A stretch of 64,000 bases of DNA. It comes from Odontesthes bonariensis. Taxonomy: Eukaryota; Chordata; Actinopteri; Atheriniformes; Atherinopsidae. Shown one piece after another: positions 25,403-36,700 of the stretch (its first letter is position 1; every line of letters starts with the position of its first letter). The DNA is taken from contig NC_134526.1 of the NCBI RefSeq assembly GCF_027942865.1, positions 8,598,784 through 8,662,783 on the forward strand. The letters run 5' to 3'. Made by a program: the position numbers and the translations under genes. The notes under the pieces were generated by a model, which saw only the letters and a list, made by a program, of their open reading frames with translations, was not told the DNA's origin and did no database searches.

Positions 25403-26440
25403 TACAATCACTTCCAAAATGGTTGGACATTGTATAAAATGTAATTCTAAACTGATTACAATGATTTGCAAAAATGTCATAAACCATTGACATTTGTTGT
25501 ATTTGGCGCTATATAAATAAAAATTAATTGAAAATTGAATTGAATATTTTATTCAAAATTGGACATAAAACATATAAAAAGTTAAAGTGAGATATTTGAC
25601 TTCTTCATTAGATCATCCTGACTTTGATGGCAGCAACATGGCATCCGTTCTTGCTTTAACAACCGTCTGTAGATGTTTCCAGTTGGTGAAAGGTCTGGAC
25701 AGCAGGCAGGACCAGTCCAGCACCAGAGTCCTCTACTATGAGGCCATGCTGTTCTAATAGATGTAGTGTGCAGTTTAGCATCGTCTTGCTGAAATATGCA
25801 AAACCTTTCCTGGAAAAGATGTCTTCTGGATGGGAGCGTATGTCACTCTAAAACATGTCTATACATGTCCGCAGTGATGTGCAACTTGCCAGTTTCATAG
25901 ACACAGATACACCCTCATAGCATCAGAGATGCAGGCTTTTGAATTGAGCAATTATAACAACCCAGATAGACCCTCTCCTCTTTATTGCTGAGACCACAAC
26001 ATTAAAGTGTTCCACCTCCCCTCAGCACATTTTAATTGAGTTTTGGTCCAGTGAAGACGGCAGTGTTTCTGGATCATGTTCACATATTGCTTATTCTTTG
26101 CACGATAGAGCTTTAATCTGTACTTGTGGATGGCACAGTGAACTATGTTCGCAGACAGTGATTTAAGGAAGTGTTCCTAAGCCTGCAGTGATTTCCAGGA
26201 CAGAATCACGTTGGTTTTTAATGAAATGCTGCTTGAGGGCCCAAAGATCAAGGCCATCCAGAAATGATTTTCATCTATGTGCCTTGCATACATAGATATC
26301 TCCAGATTTATGTTTAATCTTTTGATGATATTATGTACTGTAGATGATGATATATTCCAACTAGATGAAATAAGAGAATGAAATTGCATTTTTACTCCAA
26401 GGAACATTATTCTGAAATTTCTTGTAGAACCTTTTTACCC
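25403..26440 (-). mobile_element. Decayed Tc1-like transposon, same family as 21553-22820, opposite orientation
   Basis: The left end TACAATCACTTCCAAAATGG, followed by TTGGACATTGTATAAAATG and ATGATTTGCAAA, matches the remembered inverted repeat and subterminal DNA of the same Tc1-like family. The minus strand still reads ISSSTVHNIIKRL at about 26310-26350, the second helix-turn-helix of the transposase. The 25630-26170 stretch corresponds to its catalytic part in pieces. The right inverted repeat was not found, so the end is approximate. An L2-type tail is inserted near the left end. Confidence 0.75.
25494..25545 (+). mobile_element. L2/CR1-type LINE 3' tail
   Basis: TTGTATTTGGCGCTATATAA, followed by ATAAAAATTAATTGAAAATTG, is the typical 3' end of fish L2-like LINEs (a GCGCTATATAAATAAA box followed by short A/T repeats). 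It lies inside the Tc1 copy that starts at 25403. A related tail occurs at 58540. Confidence 0.7.
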
Positions 26441-29055
26441 ACTAGGGCCCATTTTTAATAAGTAACAACATAAGTATTACCCTGGTTGCTTTCTTGTCAG
26501 CTGTCACTTCATTATCTCTCTGATTCACATTGTGATGAAATGATTTGTTCTAACCCCTAAGCTTGGGACCAATGGACTAAACTGCACATCTAACCCTTTT
26601 AGGTGTTTGTTTTTTCAAACTAAGACTTTGTGAGAGACCTGACATTCTGCCAAAGGATGACTCACAGACTCTAAATGTATCCCTCAGTCTCTCTGTGACA
26701 AACATACTACGTAGACCTCACACTGAGAGCTACATACACGAGGCACATATAGTATCCCCTGCACCTAACCATGCTGTACATTTCACCATTGCCCCAACAA
26801 GTTTGGATGTAATGAAGTAACATGATATGGTCTTTAACAGCTGGGCAGTAATGTACACTGGCATTACATTGTGCTCGATGGGTGTATAATTTAGCACCCA
26901 TAAATGCACTCAAAGGTCATGGTACAATATCATTTAAGCCTAGTCACTGATAGCACTAAGCGGCAGGTGTTGAAATGTGTTTTCATGCCTCATCCCGAGT
27001 GTATGTGGTAATACTGTGGCCGGCGCTAAACGGGTAGTTACGCTTCATTAAAATTCTTCCTCTAATAACAGTGAGACACTTTCTCATGACAGGCAGTTAT
27101 TTCCCATTAAGTTGTAACAATCAAGATGAGGCAAGAAAAAGTGTGGAGTCCCTCATGATTAGGCCAGCACTGTAATTCAATTCAAAATGTTAAGTACCCA
27201 GTAATGTCCCGAGGAGTGATACAAGGGGGCTTTCTGCCTGACGAATACTTTTTCCTGAGAGAATTTGTACATTTTGTTGTTATTTCACAGATAATACACA
27301 TATTCCCACAGAGTGTGAAAACAAATCTTACACTTAATACAGGGTTTACATTATGTCTTACTGCCTGAAATTCAATTTATTCTCTTCTCAGGGTTTAATC
27401 ATTTTCACATCAGCCAGTGTGACATTTTTCAGTTCTCACAAGTGGGATTTGTTGGATTGATGGAAAGATTGCAGATGTAGACATGCATGCAAGAGAATAT
27501 TTTAGATCAGAGGAGATATTTTTAGTGTTTTACTGAACTCTGAGTTATGGAGTCTCAGGTGGAGATGTGTTTTTTTTGTTTGTTTTGTTTTTTTTCTGGG
27601 GGGGGGTAGATCTTGTATTATATTGGGTAAATAAAAGGTGGAGGAAAAGGAGAAGAAGAAAAGCATGTGTTTATTTCACTCCCATCATAACCAAAGATCA
27701 TGCTTTAATGAAGGAAGGAAACGCACATATGAATTCACTTACATACTTATACATAGCAAAGAACAGGGAAGGTTTGACAAAATTTTACATCATGTTATAT
27801 AAAAAGAATTACAACCCCCTTGTGGTTTTGTCCCTCTTCCAAAAGTCAGGTTATAATAGATGATTTCAACTGTATGTTTGGCCAATAAAGCTGTTAGAAC
27901 ATAAAGTTGTTGCCATGAGAGAATACAGGATGTTGCTGCAAAGCTACAAATTTCAAAATGAGAATGTTTGACATAGATCTTCAACCTGACAGGACCCAAG
28001 TTTCTTACAAAAATATAACATATAATACGTCTTTCACATGATTACAAAATTAAAGGAGCAAGTCAAAACTCCATTATTTGTAGTATAAAGAGAAACCTTA
28101 TTGTTAAACTAACAGCTTCAGGCCATTGGTATAACAACAACACACTGGTCTGACTGTTGGAGGTTTGACAATCCCAACCTCCCATATATTCAGTCTCGAC
28201 TGTTTATGGTTGTAACCAAAATTTGTTGCAATTCTTCATCCAACCAAATATGAAATGTGATGACTTTCTGTCCTTCTGATTCTTAGTTATGGTGTTGAAT
28301 AATAAACATTTAATATTATGTCATTATGTGTAAAAAATGACTTGCAAAACCAAGTTTTGTGAGTTATAAATTACCTTTCACCACATTCCAATCAGTTCAT
28401 CTTTAAGTTCATCTAAACATTTAGACCACATTTAAAGTATGTGTAAACAACACAAAATTAGTTTTTAACCACCAAGATTGACTAAGGTGTGAATGATTGA
28501 AAATAATTAATATTTTTTCAAAAAGTTGGCAAGAATACAAAACTTAGTTCTAGAAATCTCTGCTTTGAAATGTAGGGAGCAGATCTGCTGAAGACACTGA
28601 TTGATGGATCCCAGACCAGCTGAAATAAACAGTAATACCAGGCAAACAGTACAAAAGACTTTGTTTTCAATTAACCTAACAGATTAGATGTAAAATACAA
28701 AGGATCTTTCTCACTTTCCAGCAGTGGACTTCAGCGCTGCTGGCCATGTTCATCAGTAGCAGTGGTTTATCCGGTAAACCCTTTGGACTCCAATGAAAGT
28801 TGGTAAAAACCAGGTTTAAAAGGATTGCTGCAAAGACAGGCGTTAGTGTTTTTTCTCAGCTCTCCATCAATGTGGCTCTTCACAAAATCAATCCAGAAAG
28901 TGAAGTGTGACTCTCTGAGAAAGTGAGTAGTCTGGAAACAATCATTGTGCCGCTCATCAGATTGTCTCCTCAAAAAATGAATCCCTTTTCTTTTCATTTC
29001 CTCATTCTGAGGTCATTTTAACAAAGGATTTGAGCTGTTCTGCAAATTCTTGCAT

Positions 29056-29483
29056 CTAGGAAAGATGTGTGTAGGCGGGTCCTAAAAGATGTTCACTTGC
29101 ATACTTAGGGGAGCTCTTCAGGACTTTCACAATGTGTGACATTAGGGTAACTGGTCTGTCGTCGCTGAGGGCAGATGGATGAGATTCTTTAGGTTCCAGA
29201 ACAAGGATTTCCACAGCACTGGAATCTTCTCCTGACTCAGGATAAGGTTGAGGAGGTGTTGTCGAATCCCACTTAGATGTTCCCCACAGGCCTTCAGGAC
29301 CCTGGGGCTGATGCCATGTAGACCTGTAGCCTTGTTGTGGTTCAGTCCTTCCAACTGCTTCTTCACCTGACTGCAGGACACAGATAATCCGGAGGGGGAA
29401 GAAGAAGAGGTCTGAATGAGTCCCGATGTTGGGGGGTGTTGGTGAGGCAGTGTTAAGATCCATGACTCAACTGCGGCTGACAC
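29056..29483 (-). pseudogene. LINE reverse-transcriptase fragment, frameshifted
   Basis: The minus strand encodes a piece of a non-LTR retrotransposon reverse transcriptase. It includes VKKQLEGLNHNKATGLHGIS (the K-A-G-DGI motif region of the family, with D lost to H), PRVLKACGEHL, IPVLWK and, in another frame, RPVTLMSHIVKVLK. The two parts lie in different frames, so there is at least one frameshift, and the catalytic YxDD region is absent. The order and spacing fit Rex1/L2/CR1-type elements. About 140 codons remain of a protein normally near 1000. Confidence 0.8.
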
Positions 29484-30629
29484 TGTCGAGGTGTGACGGG
29501 GGAGCTCTGGGTACAGAGAGGGTGTGTAGCCGGAGGCATGGGATAAGAATGCCGATCATTGCAGTGATCTTTTTGTAAGATATAGTGTTGGGACAAGGTC
29601 ATCTTAAATGCATAGTGTCGTCATTCTGATCTGCCCAAAAAATGCCAAGCAGAAAAACTTTGCTTTTCAAAGACTTTTAAAGATCAAAGTCTCCCAGTGC
29701 ACCTGTTTCTGGTATCTATGACAAACAAGTAGTGGCAGAGATATCATTCCCGAAAAAAATGTTTTAAAGATGATAATGACTTAACCTGCACTCGGGGTTG
29801 CATACTTATTTTACATCCAATGAAATACTTGTCTTGTATTTAAGCAGAGCTGATGCAGAATCACAAGCGGTGCCTGGTCAGGTCAGTAAAATGACGAATC
29901 AGTGCAGACTGGGCTTTTGGGGGAGGGGGGATGCCTCCCTAACTTTTGCTTTAGTAGGAATTCTGGAAACATGCCAAGGCAAACGCTTAATGGGGACTTT
30001 AAAGCAGTCCGAAACAATCGGAAATATGGACAGAAATAAGCTTCATTATGAGAACTTTAAAGCATCCATGGTTACATTAAGAAAAGAAAATCCATGCAAG
30101 ATTAAACAAATTTACTTGAGACAGCAGAACAGTCACAGTGGGAACATCTGCTGACATTCTAGTGACAAGCCTTAAGCCCTGCACAAGCAGTTTAGTACAC
30201 TTTGCCCTCAGTTCCTTACACCAGCAGCTGCTGATGGATGGGATCTCAGGGTGATGACAGCCCCCTGGTGAGAATCTGGCAGCCATCTTACATATTCATG
30301 GAACACACTGTTCGTACAGAAAATAACACCTATAGCTTGTTTGGAGGACAGATTAAAAATTATTGGTCATTCATTCTGAATTTATAGAACCTCAAAGGAA
30401 AAATAGCCACAAATATGTTATCCTTGTTCATCATAAAGTTATGTGTTGAATGATCTGAGGTGTGTACCCGGTGCACATGCTCAGTCCATGTTTATGCAAA
30501 TATGTGTGCATATATTGGATATACCAGGAACCGTCTCCATCAATCTGATCCCTTGAGGGGATCACGCGCTTCATGTGGCACGAATGTCCATTTGTGTAGC
30601 TGTTCCATTCAATCTGACCAAAACCTATA

Positions 30630-30675
30630 CATGTCCCCCTCTCCGCTTCCCCCCTCCCCCTCCCCCCTCCCCACT
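30630..30675 (+). repeat. C-rich polypyrimidine tract
   Basis: About 45 bp almost purely of C and T with runs of five to six C, lying 70 bp before the first coding exon of the PRY-SPRY gene. It may be part of that gene's promoter or 5' UTR; that is inference. Confidence 0.7.
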
Positions 30676-30742
30676 CATTTGGAAGTTAATAAAAGTGGCC
30701 TTCTGATGACTACAGAGCACTATCCCAAGAGTACCTCGTCTG

Positions 30743-33700
30743 ATGCCAAACAGCACCGCAAACACCAAGAAAATCATGCCTTTGCCCAAGAAAGCAGGTA
30801 AGAAAGCATCACCATCTGAGGCGTTACAGGCACCTTTGAGGCAAATCATACCCTGACCTCACTGTCAGGAGAATCAAAATATTGAAATGTAACTTATTAT
30901 CAAACATGCCGGTTAAATTGTGGGATTTTATCAATTTAATTGATATTCTCTACTTCAGATAATTCAATACCATGTAAACTTTTCAAAGTATTTTTTTTCT
31001 CAAATGAATACAGAATGACAATTTTCTTTCCTTCTGTCTCCCTCTACAATGTCAACTGTGCAATTGCCCCGGTTTCAGATCTTAAAATTCACATTATTAT
31101 ATCACCACTAATCACAGAGATGTAGTTGCTGTATTACTTCTCACTCACACAACCTGTCACTACTAAGCAGCTAAACCTTAATTGACAGCTTGTCACAGTG
31201 TTTTATTACTAGTTTATTATGTGTTTCCAATGTTGTTTATTTGATGTTATTAAGTGTTCTCATGCTGACCATCCCTGTAAGTCAGCTCTGAGCCAAACAT
31301 CCTTCCTCACCTTGGCTTCTGCCAGTTTTCTCAGGCCTATAAATCATGTCAACAAAGTGCACGAATGAACATCTCGCTGACAGTCTCAGTGTCACAGTCA
31401 GTTTCAGAGCTCATATTTATCTGTCTTTGGGGTCTTTGGCTGTGCATGTGTTGCTTCATTCTTCAACTGTCTTACGGGTAGATATTCTATATCGTATATA
31501 TAGTTATTTTTGCTGCTTCTTTAGGATGTTTTTTACTCTGTGTATAACAGCTTACATGCCCAGGACATCAACATCCCCAGTCGTTGCTAATCCCTTCTCT
31601 GGCTGCCACATTAATGAAGTGTGAAATGCACATTTATTTAAGTACCAAAATGTAAATGCTCATATTGGTGTTATTTATGGCTGTTTGATTGTGGCATTAT
31701 GTAACAGAGCACCTCCGGTCTCTGCACAAGTCTCCTCGAGTAAATTATGACATCAAAAGTTTACTTTGTCTTAAATGAATGTATGCAAAATTTGGCAAAT
31801 CTAATGAATTAAAGAGATCATCTGATGCATGATGAATAAAAATACAAAGGACACGATTGAGAAATTTAATTTGGAAACATTTTGTTGAAGCCCACAGAAG
31901 TCGAAGCCAGTCTGCTCTCTGCTTGTTAACCCTTTTAAAGACCCCTGAATTCTACCCTTTTCCAGAGTCCTTCACCCATCTTCCATGCCGTTTATACCCC
32001 TTGCATCTCTTGTATGTTCATCATTTGCTGGGCTTCCAGCCAGGAAGACTTGACACTTGACAGGAACAAGGAGGATGAACATGGATCTCCCTCCTCCCTC
32101 TCATCTTCTGATCTTGCTGTGTCAGTGGGATGTTTTGAACCTGATCTGCTCAGATAATGTCGCTCTGTCCTACTGAGAGAGGAATCAGGGAAAGGAAAGT
32201 CTGCCTTGTGACCGTCCAAAACAAACAGTTCTCGTGAAGCATTCTGAGATCCATTGCTGACCTTTCAGCTGGACTGTGCTTAGCTCTTCACTTCTTTGAA
32301 GTTGCAGTATGTAACCATAACAAAGATCTATGAGACAAGAATGATTTTGGTCACAAAAGCTATGTTACTCTTCAACCCAAATAATCTGTTCTTATACTCT
32401 AGAATTAACCACTCGTGTACATTTCACGGCAGGTTTTTCTGCACAAGCAAACAGCTATATTACAGCTACAAAATGACAAAGAGGAAGATTACCGTTCTGA
32501 AGGCCACAAAGGAAAAGAAAGTGGAGGAATTAACAGTATAGGACGCTGTATCGTGAAAAGGGAATTGAAGAATACTTGTCATAGGAGCAAAAACATGAAG
32601 AGGTGAAAGCATTTTAAGGATAGCTGAGTGGCATTTCCTCTGATTATGAAGAAAAAGCTTATGTTTTACGAATGACACAGTGTCCCGAAGGCCTGGCCAT
32701 AACTAATGAAATGCCACAGTTGCCTTGTTTTTTCTCAACAGGTAATTTAGCCTGCTGATGTGGATGCAATTGGCTAGACAGCGAACGTGACCACTAGATA
32801 TTAAACTTTAAACATACAGATGACTGTTTGTGTAAATCCATCCTAAAATCTTAAAGTTATTCTGAAATGTTGTTGAGTTACTTGCTGAAATACCCTCTAA
32901 GAAATGGCCTCACCCAGCCATACATCCATTATTCCCGACTTGATTCATGTGGTGTCTTTTCATGCACCTCCTGCCCGTAGATATTTTTCTGCCTCACACT
33001 TCAGTCTCGCACCCCACTGTGTCCTAGATGTCTCTATTGCTGTGATGTCAAGTCATCAGTCTTTTTGAGTTTATCCCTGCGGGCTTTTCCTGTTTATCCA
33101 GCTGAGCGTGGATGGCCATCCACAGGGGGTTGAACTGAAATATTTTCAGTCACCCAACTTACCAGCTTGATATCTCACTCCAAATGTACCTAATGTGTTC
33201 ACTCCTTCCCCTACACATAGACACCAGAGATGTCTTACTGATTTGTGGTTTAACCACAGTGTTGGATTTCTCCAAATATCTTCCTCGAATCTGAATAATT
33301 CACGAACCTTGTACACTCCAGAGGGCTTTTCTTTTATCATGTCCCTCTTTCACCCGCCGTCTTCCTTGATTGAAAAGATCAGAGGTGGAGGGGAAGAAAG
33401 ACTGATGAAGTGATCTGTCACCAGTGGCTCTCTGCTTGCCCATTTTCCAATGACGGCATCATAACCTTTATTCTATCCCTCTTCACCCCGCCAAAGCTTT
33501 CCTCTTCGCCACATCTGCTGCTTAGCATTATGTACATGATGTAAAAATGTTTGAGCGCTTCCTTTTGAACTCAAAAACAGTGATCAATATAGACATTAAC
33601 CAAGCTTATGTCCAAACTCAGATCTGATCTGTAATCCCAATCCTAATCTTTAGTGAGGTCCTGTTATTGTCTGCAAACTCAGTCAATTATCAGATTTTCT

Positions 33701-36700
33701 GGTCTTAGTGACTTCAGTTGTACTTCTGTTTGTCTTACTGGTTGTCCTGCTGCTGGCATCCTCCCCAGCTAAGGGTCATTGAGGCTGGAGAGGTTACATA
33801 TCCTCTGGCTCAGACATGTCGCTGACCCTCCTCAGGCACATGCAGAGCCAGTAACGCTGAGATCAAAGACAAGCTGTCATCTTTTGTAAAAAGGGAGGCT
33901 TTCATTGGAAATGCATGCATTCATATTCATGTTTTCAGAATTCAGTTACAGCCACATAAACACAAAGCTTGTGAACTTTATATTTAATCGTTTCAAAGAT
34001 CTAGTTGCATAATGTCATGAAACATCCCACAAATAGCATACTTGTCCAGATATCAACAAACTAAACACTCAAATCCAAATGAGATATGAATTCAAGAAAA
34101 TATGGACATGCTTGAATACAAATACATAAATATGACTAAACTCTGAAAATGCATATACCAACAGTGATTTTAATAATGAAAAGTACAGCAATAAATGTCT
34201 AAATTCAGGTTATCTTAAATCTGAGTACATTCAAATATATGTTTTAATTATCAGTTATGTTTACAGATATTGTCTAATAAATTAACATTGACAGGCAGTT
34301 AAGATTAGGTTTGCCTTAGTTGTGGCGAGTCTGTTAAAAGATCATCCAAGCCTGTTAGAGGTATAGAAAATGGATGGATGGATGGACTTTCAATCATCAA
34401 ATTAAGGTCTGAACATTGTGTAAGATCATCCAATAGCATTTTTAGATTCTGTCTTGTGTTTAGTTAATACATCGAGGTCTCTTTTCGTGTTTGAAAAACT
34501 AAAGCTCTTCCCTCTAATATAGTTACTGCTAAATTCAACAGACCACTATAATACCTAACCATTTTTCTACAGCTTGAATATTTTTAAATGTTTAAACAAA
34601 TGATGGAAACACACGACGCATTACAAAATTGATCCAAAATCTTGCAACGCTCAACATTTGACAAGCAAATTGCCATGCATTGTTTACATCGATAAAGCAG
34701 GTGTCGCCAAGTGAAGTTGAGCTCATTAAAGAACATGATAATGACAGCTTTAAAACCTAGAAATGCATCCTGCAGTGAATCTAAAACAGCCTGAAGTGGA
34801 CAATGTTTGGATATAAGAGGGGAAATGATATATTTAACATAATGAGCTATCATAGTTAATCATAGGGCCATATATCTCGTTTTAAGAATAGGAAGCCCGT
34901 TCGTACATCCACTAATTTACGTCAGAGGCATGACCACAGTTTGAAGCCTCTTTATATAGAATAAGAAGGAAATCAAGTGACAGCAGCAATGTAACTGTCT
35001 GATGGGTGAGTAATGATTCCTTATTTGAAATCTGAACCGCTCACTCAAGCACAGGTGACCAACACAGACAGGTGACTGATGGCGACCTATATGGAATTAC
35101 ACCTTTCTCCAAATATCGATGAGAAGATGACATGACTCATACACTGGAGGAGGAACAAAGGAGCAGATTACACACCATCCCACAGCATAACAAACACTCC
35201 CTCTGCGGTGTTGCAACAGCATCATATAGAAAGTATATTCTTAGAATGAGACCCCTGCTGTCAGTGTGTGTTATTAAAAAATGTGGGCTCTGGCCTCCGG
35301 ATTTCTTATACTGAAACCTGAAGCTTGGAGGGCTTCATGAATCAGTGCTGAGCTGACGTTGCACACATGCACACTCTGATCTACAGTATGTTGAGAGCAG
35401 CAGGTGATTTACTGCAGATGAGTGGTGGTGGCAGCAGCTTTGATGAGTGAGGAGCCTACAGAGAAAGATGAAAAGGTTTGGAGTAACCAGCAGTGCCACC
35501 CTGAGTGCTCTGCATTTCACTTCTTTGTTATCTAAACTGATCTGAGAGGATTCTCTGAGCAGAAGCTGTGATTCTATACACAGTGTCTGCGGTAGATAGC
35601 AGTGAAATGACACTTCTTTTTCTTTTCCAGGGAGGAAAGGCTGCAATGGTCAAGAAGGTAAAGACCAGCATGGAGCATTTCTATGGAGAAGTCTTTGTAA
35701 ATTGCTTAACAATGAGATCATCCAGGATGTCATCTTAATTACTGATAAAGCACTCTTGTTTAATGCATTTCCTCACATCTCTCTTTAGAAAAACTGCCAC
35801 CATATGAGCCAAATATCCCTGAGCCAACCACCAGGGCTGACTTCATGAAATGTAAGGCTGTTTTACCTTCTTAGATTTTTAAATACGTCATTGTTCGATT
35901 TTACTGTGCATTAATTACCCCACTGCAATAATTACAACAGCAAACATGTTTAAAACAGACAGCATACATGAAAATATGGCTTATTCTTAAAGAAAAATGC
36001 AGTTCTGGACTGAATCTGGACTGATTTACTACAGCAACCAGCCAGTGGCTGTGTTTTATTGTTTTTTGTTGTACATTTTATTTGATTGTAAAGTATTTTT
36101 TCAAATGTACTCTATAAATAAATTTGGCCTTGACCTCGAATTCTTGAAGCCGAGAGTCTCAGTTAAATGCAAACACAGTAACTTGTGTTTAAGGCCAAAA
36201 ATCAAACAAGATTTCCCATTTTTGCAAGTTCCAAACTATAAAGAAAATTCTTGGATTTTTCAAGATGGGCTCTTTTTTTCTTTGTATTTAGGTGTAAAAT
36301 ACTGATATTCAGAATAACCCTTTTGAAAGGTTCAAACTGTCATGAAAGATAACATTTAGGAAAGAAAGTTTTGCTTCCTCCAGTCTCAGTAATGTCACTC
36401 CTGTTTTTGCACAGGGAGGTGTGTTATATGGTGTTTAGAAAAAGGAAAAATCACACTGTTGCTTATCAAACCTGACATATTTCAGTGGTACCTTATGATA
36501 CAGAGGAACTGCTTGCATTTATTTATTTGCCCATGACAGAGTGGAATATGTAGCTAATTTTTGACTGTTTATTGACATTTATTTGAGCCAGACTATCCAA
36601 AGCAAAGCTCCCATAAAGTATAGACAGGATGAGGAAGAATTTAGACTCCAAATAAAACCTTTACACAGTCTTCAGCACATCTCTGCTTTTGAAACAGATT

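Larger units (their letters stand above)
19981..30742. other. Intergenic region between emc10 and the PRY-SPRY gene
   Basis: No gene recognised. The stretch is dominated by decayed transposons, listed separately: two Tc1-like copies of one family, LINE 3' tails, a paired repeat and a LINE reverse-transcriptase fragment. The remainder is AT-rich single-copy-looking DNA without splice-joined open frames. Confidence 0.65.
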
